Part shown: piece by piece, positions 1-8,693 of the stretch | How the letters are laid out: the number at the start of each line of letters is the position of its first letter | How positions within the stretch are numbered: position 1 is the first letter of the stretch | Assembly (NCBI RefSeq): GCF_900094555.1 | Contig: NZ_FMAC01000008.1 | Location: forward strand, 233,701-297,700 | DNA: 64,000 bases | DNA from: Martinezella hainanensis | Lineage (GTDB): Bacteria > Pseudomonadota > Alphaproteobacteria > Rhizobiales > Rhizobiaceae | Direction: 5' to 3' | Program-made: the position numbers and the translations under genes | Notes under the pieces: generated by a model | Databases searched by the model: none | What the model was told of the DNA's origin: nothing | Seen by the model: only the letters and a program-made list of their open reading frames with translations

Positions 1-427
1 GTTCCATGAAGCGCTTGTCGGGATGGCGGGCAAGCAGCGCGTCGATGTCGAATTCCGATGAGGAATAGAAGCCACCGTTCGCCATGGCCACTTCCTGACG
101 CAACAGGCGATAGGTCCCGACGATCTGGTCTTCCGGATCGCCTTCGAGCGAACGGTCCAGCACCAGAAGATGGTCGCAAATGTCGTCCCAGCTGTCGACA
201 TCACGCTGACGGCGCATGGCGTCGGCCGGCAATTGCGCGTTCATCTCCTCGACGAAAACGCGGTAGCGTACAGCCTGAGCGGCATCGATTTCGCGCGCCG
301 TGCGAGCAAGGCGCGTTTCGAGATTTCCGATGCGTCCGAGCACATCGCTGGCAACCGGCTCAACCGTTGCCTTTGAAGACTGAACCATTTCGCCCTGAGC
401 TTCGCGATTCAAGATTTCGATGGACAT
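1..427 (-). CDS. olsB: OlsB-like GNAT N-acyltransferase (ornithine lipid synthesis), 3' part missing
   Basis: The gene starts at an ATG complementary to 425-427 and runs off the left edge, so about 142 N-terminal residues are visible. The protein begins MSIEILNREAQ and has the acyl-homoserine-lactone-synthase-like GNAT block: LGRIGNLETRLART, QAVRYRVFVEEMNA, then DHLLVLDRS and IVGTYRLLRQEVA. Rhizobial OlsB, which transfers a 3-hydroxyacyl group from ACP to the alpha-amino group of ornithine to give lyso-ornithine lipid, has this layout. The catalytic C-terminal half lies outside the window, so a related Acetyltransf_5 enzyme cannot be excluded. Confidence 0.72.
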   Translation of the reverse strand, partial: MSIEILNREAQGEMVQSSKATVEPVASDVLGRIGNLETRLARTAREIDAAQAVRYRVFVEEMNAQLPADAMRRQRDVDSWDDICDHLLVLDRSLEGDPEDQIVGTYRLLRQEVAMANGGFYSSSEFDIDALLARHPDKRFME

Positions 428-658
428 GGCGATTCTCCCCCTGCGGGCCGATATAGCGCCATAAACCAAATTCGTGCGACAGGAAAGTGACACGCAGCTT
501 CGCTAAAAGCAAGAACCGTGCCCATTGCAATTTTTCGAATGGACACGCCGTCCCCAACTTAGCAACAGCAATTGCCGTAAGTTGAGCCATATCGCCGACC
601 TCTATCGGACATTGATGAGCCGGCTTTGCAATTTTCATCCGCAGATCGGGAATAGTTT

Positions 659-2944
659 CTACGCGCGTTCGAAGACGGACCTCGACAGACCACGTAGCGC
701 AGCCGCCAGCTTTTCGGGATCGACCGGCTTGACGATGACGGCATCGGCCCCGGCCAGAAGCGCCTGACGGCGGATCGAATCGCGGCTATCTGCGGTCAGT
801 ACGATGATCGGAAGCGGCGGCAGGCCCTGCCTGCGCTCATGAGCTCGCAACTGCGCAAGCACAGCTGCGCCCGTACCACCCGGCATGTTGAAATCCGTCA
901 CCAGCACCTCCGGCCGCACTTCGGCATCTTCGGTGCGGGCTCGAAGGCCATCGAAATCCTCGACCAGGCGAACCCTGTGACCAGCCTTGGAGAGCATGGC
1001 CCGAACCAGCATCGCGTTGACCGGGTCGTCCTCACCCAGCAGAATATCGAGCGCGCGGTCTTCCGACTCGGGCGTCGTGATGCCGATCTCGGAGACGGCC
1101 TCGATCAAGGCTTCGCGTTTTTCCATGCCGCGCATGCGGCCTCTCAGCACATCGATCAGCGATTGCTCGCGTAGCGGCCGAATGAGCCAGGCATCGAAAA
1201 GGTCGAGCGGATGGGTGTTGCGCTCCTCGGGATTGACCAGGAAGATCTTGCGCAGCCGCGGCACCGCAAGAGCATTTCCCTCGCTGAAATACCAGGGTGC
1301 CATGCGATGATCGACGATCAGATCCGTCCAGACCCCACCCTCTCCCATCGGGAACGAAGGCAGCAGGTCATCCATGTCGCCGGGGCCGATCAGCCTGCAA
1401 TGGCCGCCAAGGGTCTGGATGGTTCGCTTGATGGCCGTGCTTGCCGCCCCTTCGGGAGCCAGCAGCAGGATACGGGATCCCCTGAGCATGGTATTGCGCC
1501 GATCGTATCCGTCCTCCCCGGCAATCAGGCCAACCGGGAAGGAGATGACGAACTCGCTGCCCTTGCCGCGCTCGCTGGCAACGCTGAGCCCGCCGCCGAA
1601 TTCACGCAGGATGCGCGCCGAGATGGCAAGGCCAAGGCCGGTGCCGGCGCTTCTTTCCACCGTTGTACCGGCCTGCTCGAACTCGCCGAAGACGCGGGCC
1701 TGCTCTTCCTCGGTCATGCCGGGACCGCTATCCCGCACCGATATCGTCAGGTTCCGCTCCTCGAGATCGACGCGCACAAGAACGCCGCCGGTCTGGGTGA
1801 ACTTCACCGCATTGCCAATCACGTTGAACAGGATCTGGCGCAAACGTGCGGGATCGAATTCCATGCTCTCGGGAACATCGGCCGCAACGCTCGCGGCGAT
1901 TTCAATGCCCTTTTCATGGGCGCGATGGGCGAGCATCTCGATAACGCCTTCCAGCAGCGGCCGCAAAGCCTCCTGGCGCGGATGCAACTGGAAGCGACCA
2001 ACTTCGATCGTGGAGAAATCGAGGAGATCTTCGACCAGCTGCACAAGCGCATGACCCGACTGGCGAATGCCGGTCAGGTAATTTGCCTGCTCGAGGGTCA
2101 AGGGCGTCTGAGCAAGCAGATGGTTCATGCCGAGAATGCCCGACAGCGGCGTGCGGATCTCATGGCTGACGGTGGCAAGCAGGCGCGATTTGGCGGCGCT
2201 GTTATACTCGGCCTTCAGCCTGGCATCTTCGCGCAGGCGGGCGGTCTGCCGCTCCTCCGTCACGTCGCGGGCGATACTCTGTATGCATAATTGCCCGGTC
2301 GTCGCATCGCGGAACATGACATCGTGCCAGGCAAAGATGCGCCGGCCCTCGGGTGTCGCAATTTCCGCATCCTGATGCTTCGCATCGGTGACGGCGCGGA
2401 ATACGAGGCCGGCCTCTTCCAGCGTCAGGCCTTCCGGTTGCGATCTGCCGGTCAATCTGCTGAAAGTGGCGTTGGCGTGCAGAATCCGGCGGTCGATACT
2501 GCGCGTGACCGCGATGTCGCCGAGCGCATCGTGGACAGTTGCAAGGAGGCTGGTGCTTTCCTTGTGCTCCCATAGGCGATCGTGATCGCTCTCGCTGAAA
2601 TCGACGGCGGCAATCTCGGGCTTGCGGGCGGCGTTTCGGGTTTTGACGATGCCGGCAGCTGCGAGCGCAAGGGCTGCGAGGCCAAGAAAGCCTACAAGCA
2701 CCAATGGACCTGCAGCAAAGCCGATCACGAGAAAAGCCGCGCCCACCACCAGACCGCCACCATTCAGCCAGTGGCCTTGCAACCACCGGCCTCGCGCGGG
2801 CGGCGCCGATTGCTGGCCTGCCTCATGCGATACGGTCGATTTGGCAAGCAACGACTCGTCTGCGGCCGGCCCTTCGATCGGTCCCGTTTGGCCGCGAACT
2901 GCCGCCGCAGCAAGCTTTTCCTGCAGATCTGCCAGAGTGCTCAT
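659..2944 (-). CDS. Membrane-anchored hybrid sensor histidine kinase (PAS-HisKA-HATPase-pseudoreceiver-receiver)
   Basis: 761 residues. A cytoplasmic N-terminus is followed by two hydrophobic segments at about 60-100, a PAS-like sensor at about 130-230, and HisKA with the phospho-acceptor His261 in VSHEIRTP. The ATPase domain has its N box near residues 374-378 and a G box DSGPGM at 405-410. A first receiver-like region at about 488-600 looks degenerate. A C-terminal receiver at about 632-755 has acidic residues 638-640, phospho-acceptor Asp684 (VTDFNMP) and Lys739. No response regulator or output gene adjoins it, so phosphoryl flow probably goes to a remote phosphotransferase. The stimulus is unknown. 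Confidence 0.9.
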   Translation of the reverse strand: MSTLADLQEKLAAAAVRGQTGPIEGPAADESLLAKSTVSHEAGQQSAPPARGRWLQGHWLNGGGLVVGAAFLVIGFAAGPLVLVGFLGLAALALAAAGIVKTRNAARKPEIAAVDFSESDHDRLWEHKESTSLLATVHDALGDIAVTRSIDRRILHANATFSRLTGRSQPEGLTLEEAGLVFRAVTDAKHQDAEIATPEGRRIFAWHDVMFRDATTGQLCIQSIARDVTEERQTARLREDARLKAEYNSAAKSRLLATVSHEIRTPLSGILGMNHLLAQTPLTLEQANYLTGIRQSGHALVQLVEDLLDFSTIEVGRFQLHPRQEALRPLLEGVIEMLAHRAHEKGIEIAASVAADVPESMEFDPARLRQILFNVIGNAVKFTQTGGVLVRVDLEERNLTISVRDSGPGMTEEEQARVFGEFEQAGTTVERSAGTGLGLAISARILREFGGGLSVASERGKGSEFVISFPVGLIAGEDGYDRRNTMLRGSRILLLAPEGAASTAIKRTIQTLGGHCRLIGPGDMDDLLPSFPMGEGGVWTDLIVDHRMAPWYFSEGNALAVPRLRKIFLVNPEERNTHPLDLFDAWLIRPLREQSLIDVLRGRMRGMEKREALIEAVSEIGITTPESEDRALDILLGEDDPVNAMLVRAMLSKAGHRVRLVEDFDGLRARTEDAEVRPEVLVTDFNMPGGTGAAVLAQLRAHERRQGLPPLPIIVLTADSRDSIRRQALLAGADAVIVKPVDPEKLAAALRGLSRSVFERA

Positions 2945-2999
2945 GCAGTCTGGCTAACATGAGCATTCTTCCTGATGCCTTCAGGGATTCGCTAGAATT

Positions 3000-3518
3000 T
3001 TAAGCTTTTGCCTTTTTCGGCATCAGAAGCTCGTCAAGAATGACGCAGCCCGCACCGACAGTGATGAAACTGTCGGCAAGATTGAAAACGGCGAACGACC
3101 ATGTCTGCGTATGGAAGAGGATGTAATCGATCACGTGGCCATAGAGAAAACGGTCGAGCAGATTGCCGAGGGCGCCGGCAATGATCAAAGCAAAGCCCAT
3201 ATGCGCGAGCCAGCGATGATCGGGCGTGCGCCGCCAGAGCCACAGCACGAAGACGACGATGACGAGCCGCATGCCGACGATGAACCAGCCATCCATGCCC
3301 GAGAGCATCGAAAAGGCCACGCCGAGATTGTAGGTGCGATAGAGCGCCAGCATCGGAATGACCGGCACCATCTCCTGCAGCGGCAACCAGTGATCGACCA
3401 TGATCTTGATAGCCTGATCGAGAACCACGGCAACCACGATGAAAATCAGGATCGGCAGGGGCCGCGAAAACAGGGCTGGCTTTGCAGTCGGCTGTTCGTG
3501 GGTCTCGCTTTCGGTCAT
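3000..3518 (-). CDS. lspA: Lipoprotein signal peptidase II
   Basis: 172 residues, usual for the family. LspA is an inner-membrane aspartyl protease that removes the signal peptide of diacylated prolipoproteins. Four hydrophobic segments are visible (about 22-42, 75-95, 105-122 and 150-165). The catalytic aspartates are Asp131 in GHVIDYI and Asp149 in FNLADS, with conserved Asp122 in GNLLDR. It lies 26 bp downstream of the start of the TrmH-type methyltransferase on the same strand, so the 5523-to-3000 block probably forms one transcription unit. Confidence 0.96.
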   Translation of the reverse strand: MTESETHEQPTAKPALFSRPLPILIFIVVAVVLDQAIKIMVDHWLPLQEMVPVIPMLALYRTYNLGVAFSMLSGMDGWFIVGMRLVIVVFVLWLWRRTPDHRWLAHMGFALIIAGALGNLLDRFLYGHVIDYILFHTQTWSFAVFNLADSFITVGAGCVILDELLMPKKAKA

Positions 3519-3544
3519 CGGGTCTCGCCAGGTAAATGTCAGGA

Positions 3545-4396
3545 TCAGGTGAGTGTCAGGATATGGCGGCGGGCCTCGAACAGCATGACTGCTGTGGCAA
3601 CCGCCAGATTGAGGCTGTCGGCGCGGCCGGCCTGCGGAATGCGGGCAAGTGCATCGGCCTCTTTCGCCAGGGCATCCGGCAGGCCGGATTGCTCGTTGCC
3701 CATCAGGATGACGACCGGCTTCTTCTTGTAATCGATGGTGCGGTAATCAACAGCGCCGGCCAGATGGGTGGCGACGACAGAGACGTCAGCCTTCTTTTTC
3801 CAGGCCAGAAACTCCTCCGGCGTCGCCTTGACGACGGGAACGGCGAAGACCGAGCCCATGGTGGCGCGCACGGTTTCCAGCGAAAAAGGATCTGTGGTCT
3901 CACCGACAAGGATGACGCCGGAAGCGCCGGCCGCATCGGCGGTGCGGATGATGGTGCCGAGATTGCCGGGATCGCGCACGCGGTCGAGCGCCACCCAGGT
4001 CTCGCCAGTCGCCGGCTTGACGTCCCGAAGCGGCCGCCAGCGCTGCTCGAAGACGCCGACCACCATCTGCGGATTGTCGCGGCGGGTGATCGAGCCGATG
4101 ACCTTTTCGCTGACCTCAAGCACCAGCCCACCGGCTGCCACCGTCTTGGCGGCGACCTGCTCGACGAGCGGCTTGCCCTTGGCGGCCTTGGCATAGACCA
4201 GCGTGCGGATCGTCCAGCCGAGCTCGAGCGCGTCGATGACGAGCTTCAGGCCCTCGGCCAGGAAGGCGCCGCTTTCCTCGCGGGACTTCTTGACCGTCAG
4301 CGCCTTGATATCCTTGACGATCGGATTGGCAAGCGAGGTGACCTCCTTGACCTGTCCGACCTTGCGCGGGCCGTCATTACGGAAATCCTGGTTCAT
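3545..4396 (-). CDS. TrmH/SpoU-family rRNA or tRNA 2'-O-methyltransferase
   Basis: 283 residues. An N-terminal substrate-binding region (about 15-110) precedes a trefoil-knot SPOUT domain carrying the three family motifs: DRVRDPGNLGTIIRTADA (motif 1), GNEQSGLP (motif 2) and SLNLAVATAVMLFE (motif 3). These bind S-adenosylmethionine and hold the catalytic Arg/Asn. The start codon overlaps the stop of the upstream methyltransferase gene by 4 bp (ATGA), which indicates translational coupling. It could be the 23S rRNA G2251 enzyme RlmB or a relative; the sequence does not fix the target. Confidence 0.9.
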   Translation of the reverse strand: MNQDFRNDGPRKVGQVKEVTSLANPIVKDIKALTVKKSREESGAFLAEGLKLVIDALELGWTIRTLVYAKAAKGKPLVEQVAAKTVAAGGLVLEVSEKVIGSITRRDNPQMVVGVFEQRWRPLRDVKPATGETWVALDRVRDPGNLGTIIRTADAAGASGVILVGETTDPFSLETVRATMGSVFAVPVVKATPEEFLAWKKKADVSVVATHLAGAVDYRTIDYKKKPVVILMGNEQSGLPDALAKEADALARIPQAGRADSLNLAVATAVMLFEARRHILTLT

Positions 4397-5523
4397 TTCG
4401 GCACCCAGCGGCTGAAGAGAGAGGTGGAAAGCGCCCTGCCCGGCGTGTGGCCATCAAGGCCGGCCTCGCGGATCACGAGCTCGCCGGATTCGACCACGCC
4501 GCCGGCGCCGCGCATCGTCTCGCGCATCAGCTCATGGATCGAATAGAAGCTGGCGCGGATCGAATAGGCCGTCAGCACTAGGCCGAGCGCCTTCGGCGAC
4601 AGAATCTCGCGGCAGATATCCAGCATGAGCGGCAGGTGTTCGAACAGGTGCCAAACTTCGCCGTTCGGGCCACGGCCGAACTTTGGCGGGTCGGTGAGGA
4701 TGATATCGTATTTGTTGCCGCGCCGCTCCTCGCGCAGGATGAACTTCATCGCATCCTCGCAGATCCAGCGGATCGGCAGCTTTTCCATGCGGCCCAAGGC
4801 CTGGTTTTCTCGTGCCCAGCCGATTGCCTTCTTGGAGGCATCGACATGGGTCACTTCCGCGCCGGCGGCGGCCGCCACCAGCGACGCGACGCCGGTATAA
4901 CCGAAGAGGTTCAGGACCTTCAGCGGCCTTTTCGCCGCCTCGACCTGCTCCTTCATCCAGGCCCAGTGCACGATCTGCTCCGGGAAGACGCCGACATGGC
5001 GGAACGCGGTGAAGCGGCCGAGAAAATCGACGCCGAGCAGTTGCAGCGGCCAGGTCTCGCCAAGCGCTTCACGAGGGAAGCGCCAGCGGCCCATGCCATC
5101 CTCATCCGTATCGCCGGTGAAGACGGCGTCTGCATTGTCCCAGACATGCGCGGCAAGCGACGGCGGCCACAGCGCCTGCGCTTCCGGCCGGACGATGCGA
5201 TAGGGACCGTATTGCTCGAGCTTCAGCCCATTGCCGCTGTCGATAAGATGAAAATCCCCGGCGCCCAGCGATTCAAGGATCACGGGCACGCGCTCCGCCG
5301 GCCGCTCGCCGGTTCGGGCAATCAGCGGGCGTTCGGGCGCGGCAGCTGCTGGTGCGGCGGCACGCGGCTCGGCCATATGCTCGCCTTGATCGCGCGAAGG
5401 CTTGGCTGGCCTTGAGGCATGCGCGGGCTTTGCCGGCGGCTTGCCGGGCATGTCACGCCGGGGCTTTGCCCCGAGACCGCCCGCGGTTTTCTGGCCGGGC
5501 CGGTTTTCCCTATGTTTCACCAT
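4393..5523 (-). CDS. Class I SAM-dependent RNA methyltransferase (RlmI-like)
   Basis: 376 residues from the ATG at 5523 (protein begins MVKHRENRPGQ); an in-frame upstream extension to 5694 is non-homologous in character and overlaps a divergent promoter region. The first ~70 residues are rich in Lys, Pro and Ala and probably disordered. The Rossmann methyltransferase domain follows, with motif I NLFGYTGVASLVAAAAGAEV and the catalytic-type motif TDPPKFGRGPNGE. This DPPKFGR signature is typical of the cytosine-C5 rRNA methyltransferase group around RlmI/RlmK. It is translationally coupled to the TrmH-type gene downstream. The exact substrate is not known. Confidence 0.85.
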   Translation of the reverse strand: MVKHRENRPGQKTAGGLGAKPRRDMPGKPPAKPAHASRPAKPSRDQGEHMAEPRAAAPAAAAPERPLIARTGERPAERVPVILESLGAGDFHLIDSGNGLKLEQYGPYRIVRPEAQALWPPSLAAHVWDNADAVFTGDTDEDGMGRWRFPREALGETWPLQLLGVDFLGRFTAFRHVGVFPEQIVHWAWMKEQVEAAKRPLKVLNLFGYTGVASLVAAAAGAEVTHVDASKKAIGWARENQALGRMEKLPIRWICEDAMKFILREERRGNKYDIILTDPPKFGRGPNGEVWHLFEHLPLMLDICREILSPKALGLVLTAYSIRASFYSIHELMRETMRGAGGVVESGELVIREAGLDGHTPGRALSTSLFSRWVPK

Positions 5524-5636
5524 GCTTGTCTCAAAATTGATATGTGCGTGCAAATAGCATCTGGCCGCCACTTGGCAAAGCGCTTTCCGATCTGCGATGA
5601 TCCATGCACAAAATGTCGCAATCGGGAGGATCGCGC

Positions 5637-6089
5637 ATGGACATGACCGGCGAAGAGCGCATCGCAGCACCCAGGGACGCGGTGTGGGCGGCACTTAACG
5701 ATCCCGAGATCCTCAAGCAATGTATCCCCGGCTGTCAAAGCCTGGAGCGGATTTCTCCGACGGAGCTGACCGCGACCGTGAAATTGAAGATCGGTCCGGT
5801 TTCCGCCTCCTTCAACGGCGAGGTCAAACTCTCGAACATCAACGCGCCGGAAAGCTACACGATATCGGGCGAAGGAAAGGGCGGCATTGCCGGTTTCGCC
5901 AAGGGTGGGGCGGACGTCGTGCTGAAGGAAGACGGCAACGAGACGATCCTGCAATATGAAGCGAAAGCGCAGGTCGGCGGCAAGATCGCGCAGCTCGGCT
6001 CGCGGCTGGTGGATTCGAGCGCCAAGAAGCTGGCGCAGCAGTTTTTCGCCGATTTCACCGCGGCGATCAACGGCCAGCCGAGCGCCTGA
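5637..6089 (+). CDS. CoxG-like SRPBCC carbon monoxide dehydrogenase subunit G family protein
   Basis: 150 residues from the ATG at 5637, chosen because GGGAGG lies at 5623-5628; the longer reading from 5604 lacks a ribosome binding site. The protein has the polyketide-cyclase/SRPBCC fold signature of CoxG: it begins MDMTGEERIAAP, continues VWAALNDPEILKQCIPGC and has the G/I-rich middle SYTISGEGKGGIAGFAKG. CoxG proteins are associated with membrane attachment of CO dehydrogenase, but no coxSML genes are present. Here it is an orphan that may bind a small hydrophobic ligand. It is divergent from the methyltransferase at 5523. Confidence 0.85.
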   Translation: MDMTGEERIAAPRDAVWAALNDPEILKQCIPGCQSLERISPTELTATVKLKIGPVSASFNGEVKLSNINAPESYTISGEGKGGIAGFAKGGADVVLKEDGNETILQYEAKAQVGGKIAQLGSRLVDSSAKKLAQQFFADFTAAINGQPSA

Positions 6090-6125
6090 TTGCCGAGCGC
6101 ACATTTGGCGCCCATATAGTCGATC

Positions 6126-6584
6126 ATGACATCGAGATTTCAGACCTGGGCCATCCGGCCTGCACGCGAACAGGATATGCAGAAACTCGCGGAGATTTAT
6201 CTTCGTGTCCGTCGCGAGACATTCCTCTGGGTCGATCCCGGCCGCTTCACCCTGGAAGACTTCGCCACCCATACGAATGGCGAACGCCTGTTCGTTTGCG
6301 AAGATGGACGTGGTGAGATTGCCGGTTTTGCGGCGATTTGGGAGCCGGACGACTTCATCCACATGCTCTATATCCTGCCGACCTTCCAGGGCCGCGGTGC
6401 CGGCAAGGCCCTGCTTGCCGGACTGCCGGAATGGCCTCAGCGCCGCTACCGGCTGAAATGCCTGGTCAAAAACATCCGCGCCATGGCCTTTTACAGGATG
6501 CTCGGCTTCGAGATCATCGGCGATGGCGCTTCGCCCGAGGGCGACTATAAAGAGATGCGGCTCGGCGACATTGCCTCACTTTGA
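6126..6584 (+). CDS. GNAT family N-acetyltransferase
   Basis: 152 residues covering a single GNAT domain. The acetyl-CoA binding motif A is visible as MLYILPTFQGRGAGKALL (R/Q-x-x-G-x-G/A type), followed by the motif B segment VKNIRAMAFYRMLGFEIIG, where the catalytic-region Tyr lies. It starts 36 bp after the CoxG-like gene and its 3' end overlaps the convergent lapA-like gene by 9 bp. The acceptor substrate cannot be deduced. Confidence 0.88.
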   Translation: MTSRFQTWAIRPAREQDMQKLAEIYLRVRRETFLWVDPGRFTLEDFATHTNGERLFVCEDGRGEIAGFAAIWEPDDFIHMLYILPTFQGRGAGKALLAGLPEWPQRRYRLKCLVKNIRAMAFYRMLGFEIIGDGASPEGDYKEMRLGDIASL

Positions 6585-6908
6585 CGGCAGCTGCCCGGCA
6601 ATCTCTTCGGCGCGCGTGCGATGCTTGTCGGCCTCGGCCTGCCAGCGTACCGCTTCCCGCGATTGATTGCGGGCACGCTTGCGGTGCTTTCCCTGATTGA
6701 ACCAAGTGACTGCGGCCCCGACGATCATGCCGAGGATCAGCGCCACAAACAACAGCACGAACAGGGGCGCATTCAGCGACAGCACCTGATCTTCCGGCCG
6801 GAACGGATTGAGGGCCAATGTCACGGATTGCCTGTTGGCGACGCAGAATATGATGAGGATGATGCCGAGCGGCAGCAATATCAGCAGATTGACGATCTTC
6901 TTGGCCAT
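6576..6908 (-). CDS. LapA-domain (LPS assembly protein A-like, DUF1049) inner-membrane protein
   Basis: 110 residues beginning MAKKIVNLLILLPLGIILII. Two hydrophobic helices at about 5-25 and 43-65 flank a short loop with SVTLALNPF, followed by a charged, probably coiled-coil cytoplasmic tail with many Arg/Lys/Glu residues. This is the DUF1049/LapA layout. In E. coli, LapA works with LapB in LPS assembly control; in rhizobia the gene is usually found downstream of ihfB, as here. The 3' end overlaps the convergent GNAT gene. Confidence 0.85.
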   Translation of the reverse strand: MAKKIVNLLILLPLGIILIIFCVANRQSVTLALNPFRPEDQVLSLNAPLFVLLFVALILGMIVGAAVTWFNQGKHRKRARNQSREAVRWQAEADKHRTRAEEIAGQLPSK

Positions 6909-7075
6909 TGCGCAGCTCCTTTATCCGCAGCCATAGATGCCCCGCACCCAAGCCACCTTCAGCCGCAGAATAGAAAAGAGGCGGCTGAATTCAAGTGCCA
7001 CCGCGTCGCGGCACAATCATGTCCGACAACTATTTCCGTCGGAGCTTTTGGGGAAATTCGGCCGGAATGGCCCGA

Positions 7076-7384
7076 TCAGTTGTCGTCTTCCTCGTCGTCG
7101 CCGGCGCCCGGATTCAGGCGCTCGCGCAATTCCTTGCCCGTCTTGAAGAAGGGCACCCATTTTTCTTCGACGAAGACCGTATCGCCCGTGCGCGGGTTGC
7201 GGCCAGAGCGTGAAGGTCGGTTCTTGACGGAAAAAGCGCCGAAGCCGCGAAGCTCAACCCGGTTTCCCGCAGCGAGCGCATCGGTGATCTCATCCAAGAC
7301 AGCATTGACGATATTTTCGACGTCGCGGTGATAGAGATGCGGGTTGCGGGCGGCAACAATCTGCACCAGTTCCGACTTGATCAC
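7076..7384 (-). CDS. ihfB: Integration host factor beta subunit
   Basis: 102 residues from a GTG at 7384 preceded by AAGGGG. The HU/IHF family fold is clear: IKSELVQIVAARNP at the N-terminus, the DNA-minor-groove arm ending GFGAFSVKNRPSRSGRNPRTG, and a KTGKELRERLN helix near the end. An acidic tail (DDEEDDN) closes the protein, as in other rhizobial IhfB proteins. IHF bends DNA and is often needed at sigma-54 promoters; rpoN lies 3.7 kb away in the same window. It follows sppA on the same strand after 26 bp. Confidence 0.95.
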   Translation of the reverse strand: MIKSELVQIVAARNPHLYHRDVENIVNAVLDEITDALAAGNRVELRGFGAFSVKNRPSRSGRNPRTGDTVFVEEKWVPFFKTGKELRERLNPGAGDDEEDDN

Positions 7385-7410
7385 AGCTATCCCCTTAAAT
7401 CATTGATTTA

Positions 7411-8370
7411 TCAATTGGCTGCACCCTGCCAAACAGAAAGCAGGCCGTCAAGAAACAACTTATCGGTCATGATTTTCTGGAGACTCTCTCCTTTAATAAA
7501 ATCATCATAACCGAGACGATTTAGCAACCAGGAAGCGGCACCCGGCCAAAAGAAGGACGAAGTTTTGTCTTCCCGCTTCCAATCGACGATCGGCAGGTCC
7601 TTCTTGACCTTGCGCGTTTCGAGATAGGCAAGGATTTCGTCCTCGCCGCCGAGCGTGTCGATCAGCTTGTTCTGCAACGCCTGGCGACCGGTGAAGATGC
7701 TGCCGTCAGCAAGCTTCAGCACCTCGTCGCGCGAAAGCTTACGGCGATCCGCGACCAGATCGACGAACCAGCCGTAGCTGTCCATGACCATGTTGCGGAT
7801 CATGTTCTTGGCGTCTTCGCTGGCCGGATGGAAGGGCGATGGCTCCGCCTTCAATGGCGCCGACTTGATCTCATCGAGGGACACGCCGACCTTGTCGAGC
7901 AGGTCCTTGACCTGCGGATACTGGAAGATGACGCCGATCGACCCGGTGATGGAAGTATCGCCCGCAACGATATCGTCGCCGGCTGTCGCGATCATGTAGC
8001 CGGCCGAGGCTGCGACGGTACGAATGTCCGAGACCACCGGCTTCTTGGCGGCAACGGCGCGGATTGCCTTGAAGATGCGCTCGCCGCCATAGGTCGTTCC
8101 GCCAGTCGACGAGATCGAGACGATCAGCGCCTTGACCTGGTCGTTATCGCGGATTTTCTTCAGCCGCTCCAGGAGTTCCGGATCGTCCTGAATGAGCCCG
8201 GAGATGGTGACGCGGGCGATTTGCGGACCGCGCGCATCCGGCAGGTCGGCGGCAAAAAAGCGGTAAAGCGCAAAACCCAGTCCCACGAGGAGCAAAACGG
8301 CAACAATGCGCCAGAAACCAAGCTTGCGGCGCAATTGTCGCCGATCCGCGATTGCAGAACTGTCCATCAC
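7411..8370 (-). CDS. sppA: Signal peptide peptidase SppA (36 kDa type)
   Basis: 319 residues. One N-terminal membrane anchor at about 20-40 is followed by an S49 peptidase domain. The likely catalytic dyad is Ser122 in AASAGY and Lys174 in SAPLKAEPSPF, about 52 residues apart as in the short bacterial SppA class. Gly-rich STGGTTYGGE (89-98) forms the oxyanion region, and ITGSIGVIFQ is family-typical. The enzyme degrades cleaved signal peptides in the inner membrane. The start is either GTG at 8370 or ATG at 8367; a GGGAGA element lies upstream of both. Confidence 0.93.
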   Translation of the reverse strand: MMDSSAIADRRQLRRKLGFWRIVAVLLLVGLGFALYRFFAADLPDARGPQIARVTISGLIQDDPELLERLKKIRDNDQVKALIVSISSTGGTTYGGERIFKAIRAVAAKKPVVSDIRTVAASAGYMIATAGDDIVAGDTSITGSIGVIFQYPQVKDLLDKVGVSLDEIKSAPLKAEPSPFHPASEDAKNMIRNMVMDSYGWFVDLVADRRKLSRDEVLKLADGSIFTGRQALQNKLIDTLGGEDEILAYLETRKVKKDLPIVDWKREDKTSSFFWPGAASWLLNRLGYDDFIKGESLQKIMTDKLFLDGLLSVWQGAAN

Positions 8371-8693
8371 GCCTTATTTCTCCCTGCAACAAATTGAAAG
8401 CGCTACAAACCGGATGTATGACACCTTGAAACGGGCACAATCCTTAGAGAAAAGCGTTTCCCGTTTTCGATGTCGTCGGCGGGACGTCGCTCTGCTGGTT
8501 CATCAGATAGGACATCGCCCGACCTGATGAAACCGGCTTATGGCATATTTTTTCTGCTAAAATTCGCCCACCGCAGAAAAAAATCCATATTGGCAAGCCA
8601 GTGCAATAATGCGAAACGATCCGATAGGCTTTTTGGCACAGCCTCGCATAGCGTGAATGCGGTTCTCCGGATCATAAAAGACGGACCTGTTGC
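8371..8693. other. Intergenic region between divergent sppA and lptC
   Basis: 323 bp with no convincing gene. It must contain the promoters of sppA (minus) and of the lptC operon (plus). It has AT-rich patches around 8545-8600, including a T run after GGCATA and an A run near 8577. No RNA gene, repeat of the families seen elsewhere or operator was recognised. Confidence 0.5.

Noticed and set aside
1211..2290. 359-codon plus-strand frame opposite the histidine kinase
   Set aside because: It mirrors the high-GC antisense frame of a confidently assigned gene and has no domain features.
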